64,000 nucleotides of DNA from Cladophialophora immunda (GCF_000835495.1 NW_015622542.1:4114485-4178484); one strand, 5' to 3'; positions 1 through 11,373 are shown, counted from the stretch's first letter. The notes: generated from the sequence alone by a model not told the origin. Program-made: numbers and translations.

Positions 1-2144
1 TTCAGGTACCGACAGTCTATCTCTAATCGACATCACCGATGCTAACCCTTGGTGCAGAACCGATACACAAACTTCTCTACAAGAACGAGTGAAGAGTTCA
101 ACACGGCGAGCAGAAATGTGAAACCTGGTCTCATTGCTGCTGGTATTGTCTCAGCCTGGACCTGGGCAGCGACACTTCTTCAGAGCAGCACGGTCGCTTA
201 TACTTATGGCGTAGCTGGACCATTCTGGGTAAAGCATTTCAATCACTTTTTATCACGACAACGTGCACGCTAACAGTTGCGAAGTACGCCGCAGGAGCCA
301 CCGTTCAGATCCTGATGTTCTCAATCCTTGCCTGCAAGACCAAGATGAATGCTCCTCGATGCCACACGTACTTGGAAATCATCCAAGTCCGCTACGGCAC
401 TGTGGCCCACCTTGTCTTCATCTTCTTTGCCCTCGTCACAAACATTCTGGTCGGATCTCAGCTCCTACTGGGTGGCTCAGCCGTGGTCACCAGTCTTACA
501 GGCATGAACGTCTACGCAGCCATCTTCCTGATCCCCCTGGGCGTGGTGGCATATGTCCTGATGGGCGGGCTTCGCGCGACGTTCCTTTGTGATTACTCTC
601 ACACGCTGATCCTGATGGTGATTATCCTCTACTTCATGTTCCAGGTCTACTGCACGGACGACCTCATTGGCTCTCCATCTCGCATGTTTGAGCTGCTGAA
701 GAAAGCAGCGACGCTTCGACCTGTGACGGGCAACCAGGACGGCAGCTACATGACTTTGAAGTCCAACAACGCCCTGATCTTCGGCGTCATTCAGCTCTGT
801 TCCGGCAGTGGCACTGTCTTCTTGGACCAGGCGTACTGGCAGAGAGCCATCGCATCTCGTCCTACCACCGCCGTCCGGGCATACATTCTAGGCGGGCTGG
901 CCTGGTTCGCTATCCCATTCGGCTTCGCAACGACGCTAGGATTGGCCTCAGTCGCACTGACCGACAACCCAGCCTACCCTACATATCCAAACGCGCCTTC
1001 GTCGAGTCAGATCTCCGCCGGCCTCGCATCTGCCTTCGCAGCAAGCACCCTGCTCGGCAAAGGCGGGGCCGTGGCCTTGTTGATCACGCTCTTCATGGCG
1101 GTGACATCTTGCGCGTCTGCGGAATTGATCGCCGTCTCCTCGATCCTTACCTTTGACATCTACAAGGCGTATATCAAGCCCAATGCCACGCCCAGCAATT
1201 TGATCTTCATGGCCCACGTCAACGTCGCCGTCTTCGGCTTAACCATGGCCATCTTCGCCATCATCTGGAACGTCATCGGCATTGATCTGGGCTGGTTGTT
1301 CCTGGTCATGGGCCTCTTGATTGGTGGTGCTGTTTTCCCTGTCGCATTTGCCATAACGTGGAAAGGGCAGAGTCGAGCGGGTGCCATCGCTGGAGCTTTG
1401 AGTGGTCTCGCAGCCGGGCTCACTGCCTGGCTTGTTGAGGCAAAGGTCTACTACGGGGAGCTCACCCTGACGACTACGGGATCGAACTACGCCACGCTGG
1501 CAGGCAATCTAGCCGCCATCATGACAGGGCTGATTGTCTCGGTTGTGGTGTCTTTGCTCAAGCCTGATAATTATGACTGGAGCACGACGCGGGCCATCAA
1601 CGCAGCGGGCTCCCATGGTGCTCTGGAGGGAACTACTCCTCCGGCGGCGGATTCTTCCCGGCCAAGCACGACGCAGAGTAGCGGCGGCGCAAAGACAAAG
1701 GACATCAAATCTGTCAGCGAATCACCATCCCCGGCACCTATCTCGCCCGTGCTCGCACCTACATCGGCACCCGATGAAAAGCATATAGCGACAACCATGA
1801 ACCACGACGCTGATCCCATCCGCGCCGACGAAGAGCGCCAGATGTCCCTAGACGCGGCCATCGAGGAGCATCCGTCGCGGCTGCGCTCGGCCTTCAAACT
1901 CGCCTGCATCGCCTCGTTCGTCTTGCCCTTCATTATGGACTTTTTGATCCCCATCCCCATGTTCCTGAGCCATTACGTCTTCTCGGTCGGGTTTTTCACC
2001 GCCTGGGTCGTCATCAGCTTCATCTGGGTCTTCAGCTCCGCCTTGATTAGTGTGGCCTTGCCCATCTGGGAGACTAGGAGGTTCTTTGTCATGCTGTTCA
2101 CGGAGGTTGTTGGGGATATGAGGGGGAGGAAAAGGTCGGCATGA
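1..2144 (+). CDS. dur3: Urea active transporter, Dur3-like (SSS family), 5' partial
   Basis: Plasma-membrane urea symporter of the sodium:solute symporter family, which takes up external urea as a nitrogen source. The gene runs off the left edge. My exon model is <1..5, 58..228 and 285..2144, with introns 6-57 (branch-like gctaac, acceptor tgcag) and 229-284. The second junction joins GPFW directly to YAAGATVQI, the order expected in Dur3 proteins. Family hallmarks include [20 protein letters not shown] early and many hydrophobic segments through about position 1560. A polar Ser/Pro-rich loop (about 1590-1880) then precedes two final membrane segments and a basic tail ending MRGRKRSA. At least ten membrane segments are readable in the part present. 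The tiny first exon fragment is a guess; the rest is secure. The start codon and promoter lie outside the window, so regulation cannot be read. Confidence 0.88.
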
Positions 2145-2731
2145 GAAAGGATTGTATGAGATCCATCCAACCATTCACGGTCACGAATATGATGTTGAGC
2201 AGATTGCTGTTACCGATTATTCCCCCATAAACCATAGACATAGAGACGACTTAGAGACGACATAGGGATCATCGTTCAACTTGCAGCTATTACCATAAAT
2301 GCAAATTGCGACAAGTCCGTTGCTAGGGTGTCTTTCGAAAGCCAAACTAAACATCTCGAACCAGCGGTTGGAAGAGCGAGACAGACGCTGTAAAGACTTC
2401 AGTTCTGATTAACTGTGCCAGGATGCACCGGATAGTGTAGACCCGATATTTCTTTTGTCGGACCCATTCTTGAGGTCTGTATGAGTTGGAGGTACGAGCA
2501 CAAGAATGATTTTCTAACTTTCGAGGCTGGAAACAGAGCAATATTAGTGTGGGGATTCCGGTCTAACTGTTTTTGGAAATGTGCATTTTGAGCCATTGAA
2601 TTGTTCAAAACTGCGGCCGATGGTTTCATCGAGGACTGAGATTCATACACTCCGCCAACTAACCCTCATATCTCCAAACAACCTTCAAGGGACCGCACCT
2701 TTACCTTGTGTGCATTTAGAATCCCAAGAAT
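2145..2731. other. Intergenic, urea transporter to uL10m gene
   Basis: This 587-bp stretch holds the 3' flank of the transporter and the 5' flank of the ribosomal protein gene. I see no gene, repeat or convincing regulatory motif. Short open frames here overlap in several frames and lack protein-like composition. Confidence 0.6.
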
Positions 2732-3763
2732 ATGCCTCCACGGATCCGCCTGCGCACCCTCGCGCAGCTCGCGGAGCTTCAAGTCGAACCTGCTACTTCC
2801 ACCTACACCTGCGGTCGTTGCTCGCGACTATACGCGACAGCAGCACCGGGGGCGTCAATAGCGACAACCCCGGCCCCTTCAGATGCGCAAATGCGAGCCT
2901 CGATACCAACACTCTCCCGCTACCCGGCGGTCCAACCTCCCTCGCACCGCAACCCGGCGTATCGAAAGTCTCAGCTGTTGCGCTCCTACGTCTCGCTCCT
3001 CCAGACGACGCCGCTGATCATTTTCTTCCAGCACAACAATCTGAAGGCCACAGAGTGGGTGAGCATCCGGCGCGAGCTGGCGTCGGCGCTCCGCAAAGTC
3101 GACGCCCAACTCGCCGCCCAGGGCAAGCCTGCACAGGAGCGGATCGGAGAATACGTCAAGTTGCAGGTCATCAAGACCAACATGTTCGAGCCCGCGCTCC
3201 GGATCGCCGAGTACTTCACGCCGCTACCACCTCTCGAGCCGACCGGCGGCATCGCGGCGGAAAAGGAGGATCCCTCCCTGACGCATGTGCTGTCGGTGGC
3301 CGCGTACGAGGCGGCGCAGCGGCACCGGAATGAACACCCGCTGACGCCCGTGCTGGCGGGCTCCGTGGCCATCCTGACCTTCCCCGCCGTCTCGCCGACC
3401 TACCTCAAGACGGCCTTCTCCATCCTGTCCCCGCAGCCGCCCCTGTTCCCGGCCCCGACCAGGCGCGCGCTGCCCCAGTACTACGAGCCGTCGGTCCAGG
3501 ACGGGCTGAAGAAGCTGATGCTGCTGGGCGCGCGGATCGACGGCCAGCTCTTCGACATGGACGGCACGAGGTGGGTGGGCAGTATAGACGGCGGGATTGA
3601 CGGGCTGCGCGCACAACTGGTGGGCATGTTGCAAGGCTTTGGGGCCGCGATGGTGCAGACCTTGGAGAGTGGGTCGAGAAGTCTCTGGTTCACAATGGAG
3701 GGCCGGCGGAGGATGTTGGAGGAGGACGAGAAGCCAAAGCCCGAGGAGGACAAGAAGGACTGA
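2732..3763 (+). CDS. mrpL11: Mitochondrial large-subunit ribosomal protein uL10m (MrpL11-like)
   Basis: Component of the mitochondrial ribosome stalk base (bacterial L10 equivalent), translated in the cytosol and imported. It is a single exon of 343 aa. The N-terminus is rich in Arg, Ser and Ala and lacks acids near the start, as in a mitochondrial presequence, and contains a CGRCS patch. The L10-like core begins near residue 84 with LRSYVSLLQTTPLIIFFQHN followed by LKATEWVSIRREL, the pattern of fungal MrpL11. The tail is Lys/Glu-rich. The length matches fungal homologues, which are longer than bacterial L10 (about 165 aa). The ATG at 2732 is chosen because it begins the presequence. The gene converges with the mitochondrial HMG-box gene on the minus strand. 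Family assignment is confident; the symbol follows yeast usage. Confidence 0.85.
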   Translation: MPPRIRLRTLAQLAELQVEPATSTYTCGRCSRLYATAAPGASIATTPAPSDAQMRASIPTLSRYPAVQPPSHRNPAYRKSQLLRSYVSLLQTTPLIIFFQHNNLKATEWVSIRRELASALRKVDAQLAAQGKPAQERIGEYVKLQVIKTNMFEPALRIAEYFTPLPPLEPTGGIAAEKEDPSLTHVLSVAAYEAAQRHRNEHPLTPVLAGSVAILTFPAVSPTYLKTAFSILSPQPPLFPAPTRRALPQYYEPSVQDGLKKLMLLGARIDGQLFDMDGTRWVGSIDGGIDGLRAQLVGMLQGFGAAMVQTLESGSRSLWFTMEGRRRMLEEDEKPKPEEDKKD

Positions 3764-4390
3764 GTTGGCATGTTGTGGTCTATTAGCCACAGCGGGCCGA
3801 GGAGTATATCATGTACGGGAAAAGTGGTCCGATGTGTAACAACAGCAGATTTCGACATAGGCCCTGTCTTGTTGTAAGGCTGAGAGATCAAGCCAAAGTG
3901 GAAAGCATTTATCCTTGGTTGGCTTGATGCGTGCAAATGCATTCAGACTACTCTCGCATAGCAACTATTCAGGGTATCTTGTGCGCCCCACGCGACCGTT
4001 GACGGTATGGTCCAGTTTCCCCCGAGTCACATCCACGAAACCACGATGAACACCATCCAGACGGGTGACCTTGCCAGGTCTTTGATATCCCAGACCGCCA
4101 GCCGCCCCGTCCTATTCACAATGCGTAGAAACGACAATTGCCCAAAACACGGGGTAGTGGAGATTCATGCGCCCAGACATGACCAAGACCAATTCCTTCT
4201 TCACAAAAGAGCTTCAGACAAGAGTGCAAGATCAAACCAGGATTCCGGAGACCCATACTGTACAGGGTGATCGTGGATCCGCTCCTACCGAAGTGAGGCG
4301 GCGTGGGCGTGATAGGGTCCGTGCCAGTGATTCATCTTTCGATGAGATGGTATCACAAGACTGGGGTCTGGTGGCTGTTAAAGCCAAAAC
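3764..4390. other. Convergent intergenic region, uL10m and HMG genes
   Basis: This 627-bp stretch lies between two stop codons facing each other, so it should contain both 3' ends. I see no additional gene or repeat. Confidence 0.6.
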
Positions 4391-5502
4391 CTAACCACTC
4401 TTCTTCTTGGTAAAAGGAGGATCCTCGCCGTAGACTGTCTTATATTCCTCCAAGTATCGATCCTTGTCGACTTGAGCTTGATCCTCATAAGTCTATGTCG
4501 AACAGCATGGGTCAGCACGTTCTTTCATTTCGGTGGATTCACGGGGCACATACCTTCTTTTCCGCTGCAGACAGTTTCTTCCATTCTTGTCCTATCAATT
4601 TGCCGCGCTCACCCACAGTCATGCCCTGAAGGTCGCCTGAGTCATTCCTCTCTTTAAAGAAGAACGCATAAGCGTTCCTAGGGCGATGGACACTGCGGTC
4701 ATCTTGAATGGACTTGTACTGTTTCTTCTTTCCAGCTGCCTTTGCCTTTTTGGTCAATTGGCGTCGAGCATTGTTGGCCAATTTGATTTCTAGTGGCGAA
4801 TGGGTCTGGACCCATTGTTTGTAGGCGCGGTCATTTTTGGCTTTGTTCTCGGTCGCTTCGTGGTTGTATCGCTACAAGAGAAGTGTTAATCATGACCAAA
4901 GTATACGGGGACAGCGGTCGAAAGTCTCATACCTCACGCTCTTCTAGTGACAGATTTCGAAACTTCTGAGCTGCCGCTGTGGCCGCGGCCTTAACCTGCC
5001 CTCCACCCTTTTTGGTCTCTTCCGCAAATACAAGGCGCCACGGCGTTGAAGGAAGTGGCTTAGGCTCTTCCAATAGAGCCGCAGCTCGGAGATCTGCTTG
5101 CACTTTACGTGCTTTCTTCAGGAGAGCGGTTTTGCTAAGAGGTTTTTTGACTTTTGGCTTTGCCTTGGTGGCCACAGTCTTTTTGGCTTTCCTGGCAGGC
5201 CGCTTCTTCTTTGGCGTGGCCTTTTTGGTGGTTGATTTGGTGCTTTTCGCGGGAGTGCGGCCTGTATGTTGTTTTGGGCGGCTGGCAGGCTTTGCGGACG
5301 CTGTCGCGTATGTTCTAGCTCTCTGACAGAGTGATGCGAACTTCCCAACCTGAGGATGAGAGCCTGAGGGGTCGTTGTTTGAGCTGCAATGACAGGTTAC
5401 GCGTAGAAGAGGGTTGGCAGATACAGGTCGCGTGAGGGATCGTGCAGACCTGACCAGCAGCTGCTTGGTCAGCGGCCGGGAGAGAGGGAGCGCGACCGTC
5501 AT
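4391..5502 (-). CDS. Mitochondrial double HMG-box DNA-binding protein (Abf2/TFAM-like)
   Basis: Predicted nucleoid protein that packages and bends mitochondrial DNA. There are three exons on the minus strand: 4933-5502, 4554-4871 and 4391-4492, with introns of 61 bp each (donors gtatga and gtatgt, acceptors tag), giving 329 aa in continuous phase. The first ~65 residues are basic, hydroxylated and acid-poor (MTVALPLSRPLTKQ...), like a mitochondrial targeting signal. A Lys/Pro/Ala-rich linker follows (about 70-140). HMG box A starts near residue 152 (PSTPWRLVF, then KFRNLSLEERE), and box B near 245 (RPRNAYAFFFKERN, then IGQEWKKLSAAEKK). The lysine-rich linker could add DNA contacts. A nuclear HMG protein is the alternative, but two boxes plus the presequence favour mitochondria. 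It shares a 459-bp divergent upstream region with prp5. Confidence 0.82.
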
Positions 5503-5961
5503 GGCGGCCCTTGAGAGATTGACAAACTATTCAATGCAAGGAGGCGGCCATCCAAAAATGTATGGTTCTGGATTGACTTGGTGTATTCGGTGGCTGGGGA
5601 GAGGCTCCCTCGAATGATCCACGCGTGCCTGGCCCAATGCAAGCCGAGCTTGTGGCTTGGGAGTCTCGGGGGAGACGATCACGTGTATGAGCTGTGCTTA
5701 TGTAAGTGCGGTACCAAGAAATGCGGGACATCTCTCGCCTGCGGGAGGTTTCGAGTTTTTGACTGCAGCAGCCTTGAGACAACGATCTTCTCGCAAAGAT
5801 ATTGCAATGACAAACGACGCGATATAGAACACTGGTGTCATCCAGCCCCATACTCTCGCTAGCCCAGAGTTCACTCTTTTGCCACTCTCCGATAGTCCAT
5901 CTCGAGCCTGGTTCCTGATTTGCAGTTCAAGCAGTAAAGCTCACTTATCTGCAGCCACAGG
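5503..5961. promoter_or_regulatory. Divergent upstream region, HMG-box gene / prp5
   Basis: This 459-bp region separates two start codons pointing outward, so it must contain both promoters. It also contains a candidate upstream ATG on the plus strand at 5879 in a frame unrelated to Prp5. No canonical TATA box stands out. The assignment as shared promoter is by position only. Confidence 0.45.
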
Positions 5962-8900
5962 ATGGCTAGGCACGGGGACACTCGCTCACCATCACCTGCA
6001 GGCAGTTCTTATTCCTCGTCAAAACGCAGCCGAAGAGATGAGGATCGCCACGAGAGAAGTCGAAGAGATGATGATCGTGACCGCGACCGCGATCGAGGCC
6101 ATCGGAGGAGACACTCCAGATCTCGGAGTCCTGATGTATGTCACCGCTCCCCGTCCTACTCCCTAACAACCCAATCTTACCATTTCTGGAAACAGCGACG
6201 CCACCGTGATCGCGACAGAGATCGTGAGCGAGATCGTGATGCCTACCGTCGCCGAGACCGTTCCTTAGACCGACGCTATGATGGCCGAAAGGACGACGAC
6301 TACTACTATTCTAAAAGAGACAGAGACAGGGAAAGGTCACGAGAGCGTGAACGACGACGCTCACGAGATAGGGACGATCGTCGCCGGAGCCGAGACCGAG
6401 ATGGTCGCTCGAGGCGTGACGACTCCCGCGACAAGGATCGCCGCCTGAGAGAGGAGTCTACTGAATCTAGAAAACGGAAGCGTGACGATAGCTGGGATCG
6501 TGGGTCGAGGCGAGAATCGGGCAATGTTTCAAAAGATGTGAGTACTGCCCCGAACCTTAGGAATCTCATAGAGCTTATCAGCGTTCGACAGGCGTCGAAG
6601 CCATCCACTCCCAATCCACAGACGGCGGAAGACCAGAAAGCGGCACGTCTCGCAAAACTAGAACAGTGGAAAAAGAAACAAGCTGAAGAACAAGCCAGAA
6701 AACAAAAAGAGCTCGAGGCGGCCGGAGGAGCACGGAGTATATTGCAGGAGATTGACAGAAAAGCAGGCATGTTGCCCGCAGTGAGTTCTCCGCAGTCCCC
6801 TGCAGCCCCCAGTTCGCCATCACCAGTTTCGACGCCGTACGCTGGCAAATTCGATCCTAAAGCCATCGTGAAGAAGGCCCAGCATGCGTCGGCCGCCACC
6901 AAGATCCTCGGGGGCGATGTCGCTCCCCCGACGTTGACTAATGGCCATGTCAAGGCCTCGCAGCCTTCTCCGAAACCAGCGGCAAATGGCTTCCCTTCTT
7001 CAAACGCGCTAAAAGCGACAGGCACTGTCGGAAAATTCGGACTGGGTAGCAGAACGACCCTGGACAACGAAGTGGCCAAGAAAGGTCTGGATTTTGCCGA
7101 CGATGAGGACACCAAGAAGAAACTGGAGAAGCTTCCCAACATGGTCTTGGAACAAGACACAAGTGTTGATGATGCTCAGCCGGATGGAGCCGACGATGGC
7201 GATAATGATGTCGATATGCAGGAAGAAGATGGAGAGGAAGAAGCGCAAGCCATGGCCGCCGCACGAGCTGCTGCAGAGCAACGGAGTCAAGCAGAGCGAG
7301 GAGAAGACACCGCCATGGCCGACGTATCTGCTCCACTGCCCACCACTATGACAAACGAAGAAGAGGAAGAAGTTGATCCCTTGGATGCGTTCATGCAAGA
7401 TTTGCAGCCTGTCTCAACTGCCCGGTTCTTCAATCAGAAGACAACATCCAAGTCACGCCAACAAGAACCCGAGGCTCTTTTTGGAGATGACGAAGTTGAC
7501 ATGACAGCGGTCGACGACGAACATCCTGACAATATCTTGTCACTGGCGAGTGCCACTGCGAAGAAGAAGAAGAAGGACATCCCGACTGTCAACCATGCCA
7601 AAATACAGTACCAGCCGTTCAGGCGCAACTTCTACTCGGAGCCCGTGGAGATGGCTGATTGGACGGAAGAGGACGTAGCAAATTTGCGAATGGAACTGGA
7701 CAACATCAAAGTCCGAGGGGTGGATGTTCCGAAGCCGGTCCAAAAGTGGGCGCAATGTGGGCTGGGAGTCCAAGTTCTAGAGGTCATTCAGAAACTCGGC
7801 TACGAAGCACCGACCAGCATTCAAGCTCAAGCCATCCCAGCTATCATGTCCGGCCGCGATGTTATCGGCGTGGCGAAAACAGGGTCAGGGAAGACCATTG
7901 CTTTTCTCCTCCCCATGTTCCGACATATCAAGGATCAGCCTCCTTTGGAGCCTCTGGATGGACCGATCGGCCTAATCCTAAGTCCTACCAGAGAGCTTGC
8001 TACACAGATCCACAAAGAGTGCAAGCCTTTCCTCAAGGCTCTTGGTCTGAGAGCAGTCTGCGCCTACGGGGGAGCACCGATCAAGGACCAAATCGCCGAC
8101 TTGAAGCGTGGAGCGGAAATCGTTGTCTGCACTCCTGGCAGAATGATTGATCTTCTTGCAGCCAACAGTGGGCGAGTGACGAATCTGAAACGTGTCACAT
8201 ATGTGGTCCTTGATGAAGCCGATCGGATGTTCGACATGGGATTCGAGCCCCAAGTGATGAAAATTCTCTCCAACATCCGACCGGACCGCCAGACCGTTCT
8301 CTTCTCCGCGACTTTCCCGCGCCAGATGGAAGCGCTGGCAAGGAAAACCCTGACCAAGCCTGTCGAGATTGTTGTTGGTGGCCGCAGTGTTGTGGCGCCG
8401 GAGATTACTCAAATTGTCGAAGTTCGCGAAGAGAGCACCAAGTTTATCCGGTTGCTTGAGCTTCTGGGCAAGCTATACGAAGACGAGAAGAACGAAGACG
8501 ATCGGGTACTCATTTTCGTTGATCGACAAGAGGCAGCTGATGGTCTCCTCCGAGATTTGATGAAAAAAGGTTACCCCTGCATGTCGATACATGGCGGGAA
8601 AGATCAAATCGATCGGGATTCGACAATCGATGATTTCAAGGCGGGTGTCGTGCCCATCCTCATTGCGACCTCTGTTGCTGCCCGGGGTCTTGACGTGAAA
8701 CAGTTGAAACTGGTGGTCAACTACGACGCGCCTAATCATCTGGAAGACTACGTACATCGTGCTGGACGCACGGGCAGAGCCGGCAACACAGGGACAGCGG
8801 TGACCTTCATCACTCCCGAGCAAGACAGGTATGCTGTTGATATTGCCAAGGCTTTGAAGCAAAGTGGGCAGCCGATTCCGGAGGATGTCCAAAAACTTGT

Positions 8901-9719
8901 CGACTTCTTTATGGAGAAGGTCAAAGCTGGCAAAGAGAAAGCCGGAGCCTCCGGATTCGGTGGCAAAGGGCTTGAACGCCTCGATCAAGAGCGTGACGCC
9001 GCCAAGGCGCGAGAACGCAAGACGTTCAAGACCGGCGAAGAAGGTGAGGAGCAGGAGGAGAAAGAAGACGGCAAAGACGTCAAGGTTGGGGATGATCTGT
9101 TCGCCAAAGCCGCCTCAAGCGTCAAGCCGTTCGAAGGAGGTGCCAGTCTAGTCGGCGTGCCCAAGGGGATCGACCTGGACGGCAAGATCACCGTCCACAG
9201 GACCGAGCGTGAACCTGCCGGATCCAAATCTGGCGGGGCGCAGAACCAAATGGACAAGGTCGCGGCAGCTGTGGGTGCGATCAATGAGAAACTCTCCAAA
9301 GCAGGCGTCATGCGGTCTGGTGTGCCCATTGACAACAAGGGTCCTGATGCTGGTGCATTCCATGCAACGCTGGAGATCAATGACTTTCCTCGTAAGTGTT
9401 CCCATCCCCTCGTGTCATCTGAGCAGATTGTGCTAACCGTCATTCTACAGAAAAAGCACGGTGGGCGGTCACGAACCGGACGAACGTGGCTAAGATCCTT
9501 GAAGCGACTGGCACGTCTATTACTACCAAAGGATCCTTCTATCCTACGGGCAAAGAGCCTGGGCCGGGCGAGAATCCCAAGTTATACATCCTTGTGGAGG
9601 GTGACACCGAGGTAGTGGTGCACGACGCCATGAGAGAGTTGATGCGGCTGTTGAAGGAGGGCACCATGAGCGCGGCTGATGCGGCCGAGAGAACAGGAGG
9701 GAGGTATTCGGTGTTGTAA
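5962..9719 (+). CDS. prp5: Pre-mRNA-processing ATP-dependent RNA helicase Prp5 (DDX46)
   Basis: DEAD-box ATPase that remodels U2 snRNP at prespliceosome formation and proofreads the branch site. Exons are 5962-6135, 6196-9391 and 9451-9719, giving 1212 aa. The N-terminal ~190 residues are RS/RD/RE-rich. A charged region carries the Prp5 signature [10 protein letters not shown] near residue 451. Helicase motifs follow in order: [14 protein letters not shown] (Q motif, ~593), AKTGSGKT (~618), [16 protein letters not shown] (~730), SAT (~761), RGLDV (~887) and [10 protein letters not shown] (~911). Intron 2 (9392-9450, gtaagt...ctacag) is phase 1 and restores the conserved C-terminal domain ending GGRYSVL. 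Intron 1 (6136-6195) is 60 nt and lacks stops, so its retention would stay in frame. Length exceeds yeast Prp5 (849 aa) but is normal for filamentous fungi. Confidence 0.95.
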
Positions 9720-10183
9720 AGAAGGCAAGCAGTGGCTCGACCTGGTGATGTGCTGCCTGTGAAGATAGGAGATTGAATGATAGAGCAATATGTGTCCAGA
9801 TGACAATCTCTTGGACTGTGTCGTAGGCTGGCTTGATGGACGGTGATTGAGAGGACAACCGACAATCGACTGGTCGCCGATACTTGGTATTCAAACTCAA
9901 TCCCAGCTTCAACGTGTACCTAGCTGCTCTGTTCTCTTCGCCAGACACCGTCCGCATGTCCCAGTCAAGTCCAGACTCTCTTCTCTATACCGACACTCCT
10001 CACCAAGGGGCCCTAGATATTCAGCCTTGTGCATGCCCGCGTCCTCGTTTCTTGCCTGACACTCTTCTTCGGCTCAAACTCTGCCTGGCTATCTCGGATC
10101 TCTGCAAAGCTACCCGTGGCGTCTCTGGATTCATTCTCCCGGCGGTGCAGAAAGGGGCAACATACATCTATACAGACGTACAG
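9720..10183. other. Intergenic, prp5 to cupin-like gene
   Basis: This is a 464-bp stretch. An ATG at 9884 is in frame with the downstream protein and would add about 100 residues. That extension lacks secretory or domain character and precedes a clear signal-peptide-like start at 10184, so I treat it as 5' leader. Nothing else is seen. Confidence 0.5.
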
Positions 10184-11089
10184 ATGAATCCCCTCTCAGC
10201 ACTTCTCCTCTCCGTCCTCTCGACCCTTTCGCTCTTTTGGTCCGCAACAACACCCATCTCCGCCTCCGCCTCCAATCCCGACCCCGACTGTGCCTCTGCA
10301 CCGAGCTCTCGCGCATCACCCACCTCGTCAGGGTTATCATCATCGTCACCGTCAGGGTCATCGTCAGCGTCAATATCTGAGTCGGATGCGACGACGCTGT
10401 ACATCACCGCCCTCACGAACCACCGGGACCCGCCGTACCTGGCCCGCGCACAGTGCTGGGCCCTGGCGGCCCCCTTCACCGTCTACCCCACGGTCGGGCG
10501 CGCGCTGGCGCTCGGCGCCGTCGACAATGCCACGTACGTGGTGCTCCCGCCGCGCAGCGCCGAGGGGTGGCACCGGCCCCCGCACGCCATGTTCTTCGTG
10601 CTGCTGAGCGGGCTGGCGCAGGTGTACGTCCCGCGTCGTGACGGCGAGTCTGCCACCATGCTCTCCCATGGCTATGACGACGATGGCGATGGCTATGGGT
10701 ATGGCGAGGGCGATGATATCAACTACGCAGTGAATCCAGCCTCATCCTCCTCATCCCCCTCCTCCCATCCTGGTCAAGCTCGACTTCAACAGCACCGACA
10801 TCAACTCCCACTCCACGAACCACATCCGCAACCCCGCCCGGACGACCCCAGATGGGACACCATCACCATCACGCCAGGCTCGCCCAACCAGCTCCTCGTC
10901 GCCGCGGACACGGACCCGCGCGCCCGCGGCCACTTGACCTTCTACCCGGGCGACGGGGAGAGCGTGGCGCTGCAGGTCCCGTTCCGGGAGTCGGGGTCGG
11001 GGTCGGGGTCGGGGTCGGCGGCTGCGGCGGCCCCTGTCGTGCCGGGCCACAGGGTCGTGCACGAGGGTGCGTGTCGGGGGGATGAGTGA
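10184..11089 (+). CDS. Predicted secreted cupin-like protein
   Basis: Function unknown. From ATG 10184 the product is 301 aa and begins with a hydrophobic stretch (MNPLSALLLSVLSTLSLFW) followed by Ala/Ser, a good signal peptide, so it is probably secreted. A Ser-rich spacer follows. The conserved-looking core then has AQCWALAAPFTVYPTVG, a cupin-like first motif around residues 125-150 (GWHRPPHAMFFVLLSG) and a second block, WDTITITPGSPNQLL, RGHLTFYPGDGESVALQVPF. The ending VVHEGAC gives a late cysteine. Between the blocks lies a low-complexity insertion (Asp/Gly/Tyr, then Ser/Pro, then His/Gln/Pro). Near the C-terminus four SG dipeptides are encoded by a GGGGTC array. Fold assignment is by motif memory only. 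A hidden intron or frame change inside the insertion is possible. Confidence 0.6.
   Translation: MNPLSALLLSVLSTLSLFWSATTPISASASNPDPDCASAPSSRASPTSSGLSSSSPSGSSSASISESDATTLYITALTNHRDPPYLARAQCWALAAPFTVYPTVGRALALGAVDNATYVVLPPRSAEGWHRPPHAMFFVLLSGLAQVYVPRRDGESATMLSHGYDDDGDGYGYGEGDDINYAVNPASSSSSPSSHPGQARLQQHRHQLPLHEPHPQPRPDDPRWDTITITPGSPNQLLVAADTDPRARGHLTFYPGDGESVALQVPFRESGSGSGSGSAAAAAPVVPGHRVVHEGACRGDE
10991..11018 (+). repeat. GGGGTC hexamer array inside the cupin-like gene
   Basis: Four consecutive GGGGTC units plus a partial fifth encode a Ser-Gly run. Runs of four G separated by two bases meet the usual G-quadruplex pattern on the coding strand. Confidence 0.85.
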
Positions 11090-11322
11090 AGGATCAAGGT
11101 TTATCAGGAAAGGGGGGAGGGCGGACGCCAAAGAGAGGAGCAGGCTGGAAGATGTTCAGGTCGGGACAGAGCTGCGGATACGGAGTCAATCAGGGACTAT
11201 TGGAAGATGCTGAACCCGGGAGAACGACGAGACCTCCGTCTCTACGGCCACGTAGTGTGCCTACGGTAGAGACTTATACGTAAGAACAGCTTATATGTAA
11301 ATGGGGATGAGATACGGTGGAT

Positions 11323-11373
11323 GGAGAGAGGGGGAGAGAGAGAGAGAAGAAAAAAAAGAGAGAGGCAGGACAC
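11323..11373. repeat. GA-rich low-complexity tract
   Basis: A purine tract of GA dinucleotides and A runs lies about 230 bp downstream of the cupin-like stop codon. Confidence 0.8.

Noticed and set aside
6306..7160. 284-codon open frame antisense to prp5
   Set aside because: Antisense of the RS/RD-rich prp5 N-terminus, giving Ser/Leu/Arg repeats; not a gene.
9884..10183. N-terminal extension of the cupin-like protein from an upstream ATG
   Set aside because: In frame, but it would bury an excellent signal peptide; treated as 5' leader.
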